The notes under the pieces: generated by a model
The model's input: the letters and a program-made list of their open reading frames with translations, nothing else
Databases searched by the model: none
What the model was told of the DNA's origin: nothing
Part shown: positions 34,070 through 46,679 of the stretch, piece by piece
Position numbering within the stretch: the stretch's first letter is position 1
Layout: the number at the start of each line of letters is the position of its first letter
DNA from: Miscanthus floridulus
Taxonomy: Eukaryota > Streptophyta > Magnoliopsida > Poales > Poaceae
DNA: 64,000 nt
Direction: 5' to 3'
NCBI RefSeq assembly: GCF_019320115.1
Contig: NC_089585.1
Coordinates: forward strand, 143,609,769 to 143,673,768
Translations under genes and position numbers: made by a program

Positions 34070-34680
34070 ACGGGTGAAGAGGTTCAAACTTACCCTTAAG
34101 GGGTATCTCCTGTAGGCACCGGTGTTACTCATCATAGAACATACATAGTATCCACATGTACACTCCCAGGCTTCTGTTTGGGGCACTGTGTGTTTGCATA
34201 TGGAAATGTTAAGTAATGCTTTTGACAGCCATGTAATGGAGTACTAAAGAAGTAAGTTACACTTACCGCATATAGTGTTTTTATAGCCAGCTTTTCCTTC
34301 CTTACTAAATCATGCCTTCCATGATGTTTAGTGACATAGAACCTAAATGCCCTATTTCAAATTATTTTAGCAAATACAACTTGTTAGTATCCAAAAGTGA
34401 ACGTTACAAGTATGTATACAAACATATAAGCTAATGAGGATTGTCGATATGTATACGTCTTGAGAATCGATATGAAGTCTTTGTATGTCACCGGGTCCCT
34501 ATCTATTGAATCAAAGACACATGTCATGCTCCTTCCGACATCGACGCCTATACAATCCAGTGGTTGTTGTATAGATTTAATCATAGAACTAGATAAGCTC
34601 TTTGCATCGAATAAAATAATCAAACAAAGCTTTAAGTATAGAGTGGAACTTACTTGAAGTTGTATGGTAGCCATATAGTA
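34070..34680 (-). pseudogene. Ulp1-like (C48) peptidase remnant of the CACTA element
   Basis: Minus strand: LDCIGVDVGRSMTCVFDSID followed by RDPVTYKDFISILKTY, then about 34190-34090 CPKQKPGSVH with the frame-shifted YYVCSMM-type end. CACTA genes of grasses often end with a C48 protease with VLDSL.WDP..YKDF and Q..GS..CGYYVC. Frameshifts and a missing N-terminal half make it non-functional. Confidence 0.5.
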
Positions 34681-35299
34681 GAGTGCTGTTGGAGAAATTT
34701 TAAAAACCAGGCAATGTATACCGAAAACCTTAAGGGACTCTTGCCTTAGTCTCTTCGTACGAATGTCCTCTTTCTCCCAAAGGGTCTTTCCAGTAGCTAG
34801 CTCTTTGTCATCCAGTTTTCACTATTTAGGGTAATTAAAATTTGTTTGTGCTATAGCTTGAGGGTCTATATATCCAGCTTTCACACTTGGCATTTGTTTA
34901 CAATATGCACTTGCATTCTACAAATCACGTATGGGTTAGTTACAACAAAATTCAAAGATTACATTCATATCATATCGGGAGGACAAGGACTTACAGGCAC
35001 CATGTGCGAATTAGATTCATCTCTATTGCTCCGAGGTGAAAGCATGTCTGCATTTTATTGAAGTCAAAGACATTTTCTCGGCTGAGCTTCCAAATGTGCC
35101 GGTGGGGAAGCATGCTTGTACGAGGTCTATGCTCGTTGGGGAGAACACGCAAGTACCAATCATAGAACCTCTCATTCCAAGTGTAGGCGCTGGATGTCCC
35201 GGTTTTGGTAGGAAGGGCTTGCCTCTTTCATATGGTTTCGGGCAATCCTTTGACCATTTGATGGCATCAACATTTGGATACTGCTTGCTGTTTGGTGGA

Positions 35300-35946
35300 G
35301 TTTGCTAGTGACGGCCTCATCAGAGCCCATGATGGGACTTTTTTTAACTTGGTTGTCAGGCTTGAACTGGTCATGGGGCATACCATTTGTGCACCGACAA
35401 GACGTCTTTCATCGGAACATAAATTGGCCTTATGGTGATTGGATTCTTCTTTCGAAGTTTCTATTCAGGTACATCCTCATCTTCTTGTGCATCACCTTCT
35501 TCAGGAGGCAACTTGTTGTTCATGTATCGGCTGCGCTTATTGAGACGACGTGTTATCTCATCATGCACTTGCTCAGTATGAGCTGGAGAAGGTTGTGCTT
35601 ATCAGGCACATGCTCGCTAGGAGGCGGGGAAAGATGTGGCATCTCAGGAATGTGGTGGTCACGAGACAGTGAAAATATCTTCCCGTCCTCAACAACTCAC
35701 TCCAAATTGGGAGAGGGGAGGCAGCGAAGAAGCAGTCAATATAATGTCCCGTTTGTGCCAGAGGATGAACTGCCCCATTATGTCTTCGAGTAACACCAGC
35801 CCCTCCGGAGTTGTATAGTCTATCCTCCACTGTATGAACTCGGGCTTCATGGTATACACCTCGACCCTAGTTGTAGTCCGGCGGTATCTTATTATTGTGG
35901 TGTAAGCCACTGGAGGATGTGCCACACCCGTTGCCACCTCCATCAC
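35300..35946 (-). pseudogene. Exon remnant linking Transposase_24 and Ulp1 parts
   Basis: A minus-strand frame (35946-35689) has RIDYTTPEGLVLLEDIMGQF and ILWHKRDIIL. Similar stretches lie between the Transposase_24 and peptidase parts of grass CACTA proteins. The frame stops at 35689. Confidence 0.5.
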
Positions 35947-36098
35947 AATGTTCTGCCGTCAGCTGAGAACACCAAGGTTCAACTAGTTGGTTTCTATATG
36001 CGATCGATAGGGGTTGTGGCTGCAGTGGAACCTTGGCTGCTAGGAACTTTCGGAGGGCTGCTAACTAATGCCAGTTCTCCCTAGCGGCGTCATTATGT

Positions 36099-37040
36099 TC
36101 ATGGCTCCGTAGATAGTCCTTGCTCCTCCAGCACCTTCGTAACTAGAGCATTTACTTGGAGCTCAAGATTAGTCTCCTGGTCTTTGCCATGTTTCTTGTA
36201 CATGTGCCTGTCCTCTTCGAATCCGTGCTTCCAGGTCATCCTTTTCCCTAGCCCCCTGGTGCGGCCTGTGTGCTCTTTGTTTCCTAAGCCAAGGCTAAGC
36301 TCATCCCTTCCTCTGGAAGGATTGAATGAGCCCTTCTCCTTATCTTCAGCATATTTCAGTATCCTTGATATTGCCTCTTGGGTCTCCGGCTTATCAAATT
36401 TAAGATTACCACCGGATGATTCTGTACTCCTCGCATATATCCAATTCCTTGAGCATACCTTCAAATTCGTCACATCGATATTCCCAGCAGTTGCGGCCTC
36501 TTCGTTCATCTTTCTAAACTGCTCTTCCTTGGCATAGTAGCCACCGGGGCCTAGATGATGGTGGTGTTTGTTCCTCTTCACAGCTTGATGTTACGGGCAC
36601 TGAGCTCCAATGCCTCCGGTGAAGTCTTCTGAGCCACGAGCTCCTCCCATTGACTAGGAGTTATGTTGCCGAACTCGTTGAAGGGAGTTAACCCCTTTGG
36701 ATATAGTTCTTGTTGAGCTCCGACCTCCAATATCGGAATGACTCTCCCATGATCCTGAAAACATTTTTTTACCAGTTCGTGCTTACCCTCCGAAAATCTA
36801 AAATTGATCTTCATCTGCCTATCCTATAGTTCATCTTTTTTTCTTCTCTGGTACCTCTTTCCAGTTAGGGATTGCTGGGTTCAATTTATCTCTTACTAGG
36901 GCCTCGATCGCATTATGGAGTCGTCCTCTTAATTCCTTTAGCTCAAGGATATCCCCTGCTGGTCTGACATCTATTATCACATAGCATGCCTTATCTGGAT
37001 ATTGATTTACTTTTCTATCCCCTCGTTTCCTCTTAGGCAT
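36099..37040 (-). pseudogene. Transposase_24 (Ptta/En/Spm, TNPA-like) remnant
   Basis: Minus strand, in at least three frame segments. 37040-36831 begins MPKRKRGDRKVN and ends with NPAIPNWKEVPEKKK. 36814-36578 has MKINFRFSEGKHELVKKCF and WEELVAQKTSPEALELS. 36581-36099 has KHHHHLGPGGYYAKEEQF, RNWIYARSTESS, SFNPSRGRDELSLGLGN and ELQVNALVTKVLEEQGL. This is the plant Ptta/En/Spm transposase family (PF03004), thought to bind DNA. Two short frame breaks between segments show it is dead. Confidence 0.85.
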
Positions 37041-40000
37041 GGTAGTCGTGGTTATGTCTTGAGGTTATGGAGCAGAGGCCTCAATGTCCATCTCTGTGGC
37101 TGTTGCCTCTGCTCTCCTTTCCTCTACTCCGTCTTGTCCAGCGAGATGTCACGGACGTCGACGTCGTCTTTTTCGAGTTTTAGGAGGGACCTGTATATAC
37201 GATAGGTCAAAGTGTTAACAGAGGTAACACAGCCAAAGCTTTAGCAAAATTTACAAGCTAAGGCTTTTTTCCTACCTCTTCATTTGGGTCAAAATCCTTG
37301 TCCAAATCTTCCTTCGTTGGCCTCCTTCTGGCTTCACATGGGAAAGGATCATCAGGAACTTACATATCCCTCTTCTGAGTCCTCATCATTATCATCATCT
37401 TCTTCTTCGCCTTCAGCAACCTCTCCTCCTCATCACACTACTCCTGAGTAAGCATCACTTCTAGATTATTTTCAACTCATTATCGAACTGCTCCTTAGTA
37501 AGCTGGTCCTCTAGTGCTTGCTCTTCATAGGTTGGCTGCTCATCATGCTCAGGGCATCGGGCCTACACTGTTGGGTGTTCACGACATTATTTCGCTCTTT
37601 GTTCTAATAGATGTAAGAAAGTGTGCTTTAGGTACATGAAAAGATATAAGAAATCAAAAAAGTCTATAAACCAAAGTAGTCCTATAAAACAACAACATAT
37701 AGAAAAAAACAACGAGTAGTAGTAGTAGTAGGCCTCAGAAACATGTCAATCATCATCTGATCTTGAACTTAGAGCATCAAGGCATCATAACAGAGAAGAG
37801 AGGACAAGGTAATGTAGGGGCGGCTGCTAATGATGCCAAGTTCCTCATAAGTTCTTGATCATAAGCTCATATTCCATATAATGTATGGACTTGGACAATT
37901 TCATCATCGGCAAAACAAAGGAGAGAAGAGGAGACGGGAGATTTGTCAAAAAAAAGCCAACAGCTGCTTAGCAAACATAGAGCAATAGCTGATGGCAAAA
38001 GATAGGACAACAAGTCCTGGGCGAGTCCTAGGAGATTTGGCAAAAAAAGCAATAGCTGCTTAGCAAACATAGAGCAAGTTAATACATAGGGATACATAGT
38101 AATGCATAGTACTAGAGATTTAATATATAGGAAAAACAGCAACCAGTAGTACTAGTAGTAGGACAGCAGTAGTATTAATAGTAGGACAACAACAGTAAAT
38201 AAAATAACTCAAATAGAAATGAACATATTTCTACTCTAATGCAATATATTTGAAGAAGAAAGTTCAGCAACAGCACTGGTTAATGTTTTATGCTGACATA
38301 GGTTTATAGTCATTTAATCTATAAAGTAATTACAAGATGTAACTAAAACTAAAACAACCTAATATAGGAAGGCAGTTAAGTATAGAGGAAGGGATGTCCT
38401 ATGACACATGTGACATTTTTAGCAGTGGTCCATTTAACTGTTTTTACAGTTCACATGTGACATTTTGAGTTCACATGTGATATTTTGACTGTTAAAAAAT
38501 ATTTTTAGTAGTGGTCCATTTAACTGTTTTTACAGTTCACACTAATAGTTCAACTGTTCAAATCAGCTGATGAGGTTTTTATAGAGAAAAGGATTAAATC
38601 AGATTCTACAAACATTAATGACATAGGTGGTGCAATGCCCACCAGCAAAAGGGGCAGGACCATAAAAACAAGTGATAAGAGATAATCAACATTCATTGTG
38701 AAATAATGTTATGTGAATGAAAACTTTAGGTTTCTAAAGAAGGCGAAGCAGACATAACAAGAATCATAAAGGCTAAGTAGCATGTCATATCTGAAGATAA
38801 GAGAACCATCAATCTTGGAAAAAGGCAATAGGAACCATCTATATGTTATATATGATTGGTCAGCAACCCAGGTACTAAACTTAGACTATATTAGTCTTTA
38901 AAAAATTCTACCCCATGGATTAAAATTCTACTCCATCTATTTACATGCTTATATGAATGTGAAGATAAAATAGTGTAGACTTGCTAGTTCAAGATGACGT
39001 GTAAGGAGCTTTCCCTAGCAGTACACAGTTATGGCACTTGATGAACAGAATTCACAATTTAGAACGAGCTTCTGGAAGGGGGCATAATATATCTAGAGTA
39101 GTAGAGTAGTTGTAGGAGTAAGTGTAGCAGTAGGGGTAGAGTAGTAGAGTAGAGTAGAGTAGTAGAGAGCATCAACTAGCACTAGCAGCTAGCACTAGCA
39201 GTATAAGAAAAAATTGACAGCACCAGCAGCTAGCACCAACAGCTAGTAGTACTAGTAGAGTAGGAGGAGGAGGAGACAATAGGAGTAGTGTAGAGTAGTA
39301 GAAGTAGAGTAGCAGTACAGTAGACAGTAGGAGTAGTGTAGAGTAGGATTAGCAGTAGAGTACTAGTAAAGGTCATTTAAAAACAATAGTAGTAAAGGAG
39401 TAGTAAGACAGTAGTAGCAAATGTTAGATTTGACCAACACAACAGCCAATAGTTAGAAGGAATAATATGACAGTAGATAGTAGTAGTAAGACAGTAGTAG
39501 AGACAGTAGGAGTAGTGTAGAGTAGCATGCAGTAGGCAGCAACCATGACCCATGATATATATGTGGAAGGAATAATATGATGGATAGGTGTACCAGCAAC
39601 AAAAGAGCTAGTTAGCAGGGAATGAAGAGCATATATGAACATGATGATGCAGAGCAGTAGCATCAATCTCATATCATTGCAAACATGAGCAGTGGTAGTT
39701 CATGATGAAGAAAGGAACCTGTGCTAGATGGATGGATCAAAGATAGATAGATAGATGCAGATCGATGAAAGAAAATATAAGATGTTGATAAGATGAAGGT
39801 TAGTTCAACCAATTTGTCTCAGATTTAATTGCCTTTTCATTTGACCTTAAACTTGGAGCTTAAGAAACATAGACAGCAACAAACCTCAAATAGATAGTAG
39901 AAAACCAAGATCATGACAGGCATGAAACCATGAGAGACATCTAGCCTAGTCATCATATTATCACAACCACCTAGCTGTTGCTTGGGCATGGATGTCTCAC

Positions 40001-42235
40001 ATGGTTTGATGATAGCCATGAGAAGCATAAGCAGAAGATAGAAGAAACAATACTCCAGTACCTCATAAGTCTAAGGTCATCAATGTGCATAATCCATTAC
40101 TCAACTGGCACTGTTATCTTCATAGGCATGAAAAGGATCTCACAATTGTATCAGCCTCAGTCAAAAAAATGGTGAACATCATAGGCACAAAAAAATGCAG
40201 GCCTCAGCTAACTGCAAACTAACTTATGATCATCTTGTAAGCTAACTACAATCATCCCAGGTGGCAAATAAGAACACAAATTACTGAGGCAAGTTCATGG
40301 CTCCCATGGAAGCGTGGGACACGTCCATGCCAGCCATCAGGTAGGCATGCCTACAACAGTTGCTTGGGAATGGACATATCCCATGGTTTGATGAAGACAT
40401 GAGATAACACAAGAAGACAAAAAAGCACCAACAGGAAGAATACCTACAACCACCTCAGATTGCTATAGTTTGCATCATCGACCGACGAAACCAGAGAAGC
40501 AACAGCGGAGGACGAACCAGATGGGTGCGTGGAAGCATGCGAGCATACCAATGCCGGCCAGGTTTCACCTATAGCAGCCTTCCGTATAGGTAAATGAACT
40601 AGCTTGGACCATGCTTGGATTTGTGAAAGCCTGGCCCTTGCTTCATCGATTAGATGCATCTATAATTTGATTGATTTGGTGGATGTGTAGTTTCATTTGG
40701 TGCATTGTACTTTGTTTTTGCAGGTGCGGTCTGTAAGCTTGAGCTGACTTTGAATCAATTGACAAAATAGTTGTAGATATGGGGATAGTTCTTTGACAAC
40801 TTCTAATCCAGAAGCAAACCTTGCACAAGTTATGAGGTAATATCATTTCATTGTGATTTGATTTAATTTGCACTGACATGCCTTCATTTTTTAATTTTGA
40901 ACTTTTCAGGCGCATTGTTTTCCATGTGTAATAGTTAACCGATGAATTTGTGCTGGAAATACATGCAAAAGACAATGAAGTTGAAAGAAGATCAGTAGGA
41001 TTGCTATATTTGGTCTTGACATATGTTAGAATACTTCATACATAGTCTGTGTAAGTTAGTTTTTCTCTGAGTTAGTATAACATTGTAGGTCGATCTATCC
41101 AATCCTAGACATCTTTGTTACTGCAGTTAGTGTTTCAGTCATTTGCATTGTTTTATCCTTGTTGAGATCATTTGGTAATCTCTATCACATAGTTGTGCTC
41201 AACATTTTGGTTCATTTGAACAAGTGTCGAGTCATTTGTATCCCCTTGCATACTGTTATATATGTACGATGAGGAAATATGTTTGACATCAAACCTGTGA
41301 TAAAGATCAGAACCAATGGTTCTTTCTCACATGATATTTTAATTCTAAATCAAAAAAAGAGTGCCTACATAAAGTTTGAAGTCCACCTCTTGATTGCCTG
41401 TCATGCAGTGCAGGGACTGTGTTGCAATGTTACATGAAGTATTATGGAAAATAAATTGAATTTTTATTTCTTCACATGGTGGAGAACCTAATGTGTGGAC
41501 ACCATTGAACTATGCCATACTATGTGTTTGAGTAGAGTCAGATATTGTATTTTAAGACTGAAGCACCATAATAATATAGTGTTGGTGATGCTGAAACAAT
41601 GGTAGAAGTGCAGTAGGTACCATTGGCATTGCCAGAAGCATCAATTTTTTCAATCACCTTACGCAAGGTCGTTCTGTTGTTTTTTCCTTGGTGGGTGTGT
41701 GGAGAGATTTTTTGACACTATTTGTGTTTTCTTTAGATGTCAATCTTAGTCAGCTTTGGTATACAAAAAATAGCTTCATTATAGATCTTTTCCTTTGCGT
41801 TTAGTATTAGTCCGTTCCCCATCATCTTTAGTAGTCCACCACAATCTAGAAGTCCTCATGAAAATACTGTTTTAAAATGTCACGGGTTTAATAACCAATT
41901 ATCTGTTTGTTGAATAAAAAGAGTTTTTGTCCAGCCGAGACCTCTAATATTCACGCTTGACCATAATAAGCCCAAGTCATAAATATTTTGCTACCAATTC
42001 GACACCCTACTCATCATTATCATCCTCAACGAAACTAGCAGATGCAGGAACCAAAATCCTACAAATAAAAGGACTCATACCACCACGCATCTAAGGAAAC
42101 AAAAAATCTAACACAAGAGCAATCGACCGAACCCTAGGGCAGGATCAATAGGATATTATCCGCAATAGCAAGGGAAGAGAAGGGGCACGCATACCTGGTG
42201 GGTGCTCGTCGCCGGTGAAGGACACGACAAGGAAC
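37041..42235. other. Non-coding middle part of the CACTA element, low-complexity rich
   Basis: Probably introns or filler, with no family-like ORFs. It holds local duplications: AGCTGCTTAGCAAACATAGA at 37964 and 38055, GTGGTCCATTTAACTGTTT at 38421 and 38509, and GTTGCTTGGG.ATGGA at 39975 and 40360. A TAG/GTA-rich low-complexity stretch lies at 39090-39540 and a short GATA run at 39743. Confidence 0.5.
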
Positions 42236-42600
42236 TAGGCACCTGGCGTAGGGAGAGGGCGGGGACGCGGGGGCCCGCACCTCGTCTCCTCGGGCACTGA
42301 CGATGAAGGGGGAGAGGATGCCAGGGACCGCACCTCGTTTGTTCGGTGCTGACGTCGATGACGAGATAGGGGACGCGGGGGACGGCGTCGCCCACGGCTA
42401 GGGTTCCATAGAGGAACGACGTCGCCACGGCTAGGGTTCCACAGCGGGTCCCAGCGGCGAACGGAGCGGAGGTGAGAGGAAGCGCGCAGCCGGGCACGCA
42501 CGGGCCGGTGGAGGTGAGAGGAAGCAAGCACGGGCATAGTGGCGGCGGCGGGTTCGGCAGCCTGACGACGTCTGAAAGGAAGAATCGCGCCCTAACTTAG
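42236..42600 (-). other. GC-rich first-exon-like segment of the second CACTA gene
   Basis: Minus strand: a TATA box (42629) precedes an ATG at 42537. The segment has a ~57-bp internal duplication around GGAACCCTAGCCGTG (42380-42450). The products in all frames are Arg/Pro/Ser-rich and match no family. It may be the 5' exon of the Transposase_24 gene, separated from the rest by long introns; this is inference. Confidence 0.35.
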
Positions 42601-42620
42601 AATATTTTTGGGGCTCTGGC

Positions 42621-42629
42621 TTATATACT
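42621..42629 (-). promoter_or_regulatory. TATA box beside the internal subterminal-type cluster
   Basis: Minus strand TAGTATATAA, followed by GC-rich sequence with an ATG at 42537. It lies next to four GGGGCGACT/GGGACGGTT-type motifs, the same arrangement as the tnp2 promoter near 50940. Confidence 0.4.
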
Positions 42630-42639
42630 AGAGGGCATT

Positions 42640-42720
42640 TATAGGGGCGACTCCTAAGTTAGCCGCCCTACAAATCGATTTTAGGGACGGTTCCTGAGTT
42701 TAGCCGTCCCTACAAATATT
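42640..42720 (-). repeat. Internal cluster of CACTA subterminal-type motifs
   Basis: TTATAGGGGCGACTCC, TAGCCGCCCTACAAAT, TTTAGGGACGGTTCC and TAGCCGTCCCTACAAAT alternate in both directions, as at the two ends of the element. No CACTA terminus or TSD accompanies them. Confidence 0.7.
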
Positions 42721-43608
42721 TTTTAATTATTTTAGTCACTAATTCTGTAATTTATTCATATATAAAGAACATGTAAATTTATATATTAGTTTGTTTATTA
42801 TTCTATATATATAAATATATGTATATATAAACAATTTTATTATATATATATAGATATAATTTTATATTTTCTTCTTTACAAAAATAATATTTTAAAATTT
42901 TAAAATTTAAATTTCAAAACAACTAATCGAGTTTTTGGACACTAAATGACCTCAAATAAAAAAAATTTAAACATCAAAGTTGTAGAACTCATCAAGATGC
43001 ACAACTTATATTTTGGTCATTTTCAATAAATATCAACTTCAAATAAGATTTTTGAAACCTTAAATGATTTTAAATAAGAAATTCATTAATATAAAAGTTG
43101 TTGAACACATCACTATCTATAACTTTTATTTTGGTCATCTTTTCATTTAACCAAATTTGAATAGTTAAAATTTTGAATTTTAATAAATGGTAACTTCAAA
43201 CAAGATTTTAAAACCTTAAATGATTTTAAATAAAAAAGTCATGAACATAAAAGTTGTTGAACTCATCACTATCTACAACTTATATTTTGGTCATTTCTTC
43301 TTGTGATAAAGTATTAGTAAACATTATTAACAAATTCACATATCACTCATAGTTTAATAAACTATACGGGAGATATGTTGATTTGTGAACAATGTTTACT
43401 ATCACTTTGTCAGATAAAAAAATAACCAAAATAAAAGTTGTAGATCTTGATGAGTTATACAACTTTGGTATTCATCACTTTTTCAGCTGAAATCATTTGA
43501 TATTTCAAAATCTTGTTAGAACTTGTCATTTTTTTTTAAATTTGAAAATTTGAATTGTTCAAATTTTGTCAAACAAAAAGAATGACCAAATCAACATAGT
43601 AACTTGAT

Positions 43609-43857
43609 AGGGCATGATTTTAGAAAATTTTAGGAAAAAATCATCACATTTGGAGTTAGTATGAGAGAGATAGACTAGTTATAAATTTTACCTAGAAATT
43701 AAAAAAAATCACAACTGTTCATGATGATTAATGATGAACAAGTGTGATTTATATTTTTAATCTGTGACTGAAACTTATAACTACTTTTTCTTCCTCATAA
43801 TAACTCCAAATGTGATGATTTTTTTTCTAAAATTTTCTAAATCATACTTTATCATTT
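43609..43857. repeat. Long hairpin, copy 1
   Basis: The left arm ends near CACATTTGGAGTTAGTATGAG and the right arm starts near CTCATAATAACTCCAAATGTG. The pairing extends outward through CATGATTTTAGAAAATTTTA and inward to a loop at GTTCATGATG...ATGATGAAC. About 250 bases in total. Confidence 0.8.
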
Positions 43858-44647
43858 TAGTCTAGTCATCTATCTTTGTCACTAATTTTGAACAATTTAA
43901 ATTTTTAATTTTAAAAAATGACAACTTCAATCCTGATTTTCAATGATTAAATAATTTCAGCTGTAAAGGTGATGAATAACAAAGTTGTAGAACTCATCAA
44001 GATGTACAACTTATATTTTGGTCATCTTTTCATTTAACAAAATTTGAACAGTTTAAATTTTGAATTATATTAAATAACAACTTCAAACAAGATTTTGAAA
44101 CCTTAAATGATTTCAAATAAGAAAGTCATGAATATAAAAGTTGTTGAACACATTAGTATCTACAACTTTTATTTTAATCATCTTTTTATTTAACTAAATT
44201 TGAACAGTTCAAATTTTGCTTTTTAATAAATTACAACTTCAAACAAGATTTTAAAATCTTAAATCATTTCAACTAGAAATGTCATGAACATAAAAGTTGT
44301 TGAACTCATCACTATCTACAACTTTTATTTTGGTCACTTCTTTATGTGATAAAGTATTAGTAAATATTATTTAAAAATCCACATATCAGTTATAGTTTCA
44401 TAAATTATACGAGAGACATGTTGATTTGTGAATAATGTTTACTGTCACTTTGTTAGATAAAGAAATAACAATAATAATAGTTGTAGATCTTGATGAGTTA
44501 TACAACTTTAGTATTCATTATTTTTTGAGCTGAAATTATTTGGTGTTTCAAAATCTTTTTAGAACTTGTCATTTTTTTATTTAAAAATTTTAATTGTTCA
44601 AACTTTGTCAAACAAAAAAAATGATCGAATCAATACAGTAACTTGAT

Positions 44648-44897
44648 AGGGCATGATTTTAGAAAATTTTAGGAAAAAATCATCACATTTGGAGTTAGTA
44701 CGAGGGAGAAAGACTAGTTACAAATTTTATCCAGAGATTAAAAAGAAAATTACAACGGTTCATGATGATCAATGATGAACAAGTTTGATTTCTCTTTTTA
44801 ATCTGTGACTGAAACTTATAACTACTTTTTCTCCTCATACTAACTCCAAATGTGATGGTTTTTTTCCTAAAATTTTATAAAATCATGCTATATTATT
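44648..44897. repeat. Long hairpin, copy 2
   Basis: Same palindrome as copy 1. Arms carry CACATTTGGAGTTAGTACGAG and CTCATACTAACTCCAAATGTG. Confidence 0.8.
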
Positions 44898-45683
44898 TTA
44901 GTCTAATCATCTATCTTTATCACTAATTTTGAACAATTTAAATTTTTAATTTAAAAAAATAACAATTTCAAACCTGATTTTCAATGATTAAATGATTTTG
45001 GCTGTAAAGATGATGAATAACAAAGTTGTAGAACTCATCAAGATGTACAACTTATATTTTGGTCATCTTTTCATTTAACAAAATTTAAATAGTTTAAATT
45101 TTGAATTTCAATAAATTGTAACTTCAAACAAGATTTTAAAACATTAAATGATTTCAAATAAGAAAGTCATGAACATAAAAGTTGTTGAACACATTAGTGT
45201 CTACAATTTTTTTTTGGTCATCTTTTCATTTGACTAAATTTAAATAGTTCAAATTTTATATTTTAATAAATAGCAACTTCAAACAAGATTTTAAAACCTT
45301 AAATCATTTCAATTAGAAATATCATGAACATAAAAGTTGTTGAACTCATCACTATCTACAATTTTTATTTTGGTCACTTCTTCATGTGACAAAGTATTAG
45401 TAAACATTATTCATAAATCCACATATCCCTCATAGTTTTATAAATTATACAAGAGACATGTTGATTTGTGAACAATTTTTACTATCATTTTGTCAAATGA
45501 AGAAATGATCAAACTAAAATTTTTAGATCTTGATAAGTTAAACAACTTGGTATTCATCACTTTTTCAGCTGAAATCATTTGATGTTTCAAAATCTTGTTA
45601 GAACTTGTCATTTTTTAAATTTGAAAATTTGAATTGTTCAAACTTATCAAACGAAAAGAGTGACCAAATCAATACAGTAACTT

Positions 45684-45937
45684 GATAGAGCATGATTTTA
45701 AAAATTTTAGAAAAAAAAATCATCACATTTAGAGTTAGTATGAGAGAGAAAGACTAGTTATAATTTTACCAAGAGATTAAAAGGAAAAAATCACAATTGT
45801 TCATGATGATCAATGATGAACAAGTGTGATTTCTTTTTTAATCTGTGGCTGAAACTTGTAACTAGTTTTTCTTCCTCATACTAACTCTAAATGTGATGGT
45901 TTTTTTTCTAAAATTTTCTAAAATCATGCTCTATCAT
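45684..45937. repeat. Long hairpin, copy 3
   Basis: Arms carry CACATTTAGAGTTAGTATGAG and CTCATACTAACTCTAAATGTG: both differ from copies 1 and 2 at the facing position. The outer arms GATAGAGCATGATT and AATCATGCTCTATC pair perfectly. Confidence 0.8.
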
Positions 45938-46505
45938 TTTAGTCTAGTTATCTATCTTTGTCACTAATTTTGAACGATTCAAATTTGAATTTTAGAAAAT
46001 AACAACTTTAAACCTAATTTTCAATCAATAATTGATTTTAGCTATAAAGGTGATGAATATAAAAGTTGTTGAACACATCACTATCTACAACTTTTATTTT
46101 GGTCATCTTTTTATTTGACAAAATTTGAATAGTTCAAATTTTGAATTTTAGAAAATATTAGCTTCAAACCTGATTTTCAATCACTAAATGATTTTAGATG
46201 TAAAGGTGATGAATATAAAAGTTGTTGAACATATCACTATGTACCACTTTTATTTTGGTCATCATTTTATTTGATAAAATTTGAACAGTTTAAATTTTGA
46301 ATTTCAGAAAATGACAGCTTCAAACCTGATTTTCAACCACTAAATGATTTCAGCTGTAAAGGTGATGAATACACAAGTTGTATAACTCATCAAGATCTCC
46401 TATTTTTATTTTGTTCATTTCTTCATTTCATAAAGTGTTAAGTGATTTCATTAAGTTTTAATAGTAATAGAGTGGATGTTGAAATAGATTCATCCGGATG
46501 TTGCA

Positions 46506-46660
46506 AATGGTAGTCTCACACACATGCATAAATATAGTCTCACACACATGCATAAATATAGTCTCACACATATACATAAAATATATAGTCTTACATACAT
46601 ACATAAATATATAGTCTCACACGCATGCATAAATGAAGTCTTGCAAACACACTTACATAA
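46506..46660 (+). repeat. 25-30 bp tandem repeat, five to six copies
   Basis: AGTCTCACACACATGCATAAATAT and variants, at the 3' edge of the tnp2 remnant. Confidence 0.85.
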
Positions 46661-46679
46661 ACACTCCATGTTCAACAAC

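Larger units (their letters stand above)
42880..46480. repeat. AT-rich higher-order tandem repeat, ~1.04-kb unit, about three copies
   Basis: ACTTGATAGGGCATGATTT recurs at 43602, 44641 and (one base changed) 45679, a period of about 1038. Within each unit, ~170-bp subunits contain AAAAGTTGTTGAAC, CACTATCTACAACTTT and TTTTGGTCATC. No protein is encoded. Confidence 0.85.

Noticed and set aside
42880..46480. The AT-rich repeat as a centromeric satellite or CRISPR-like array
   Set aside because: Units are diverged, ~1.04 kb, and lie between transposase genes of a CACTA element; spaced identical short repeats are absent.
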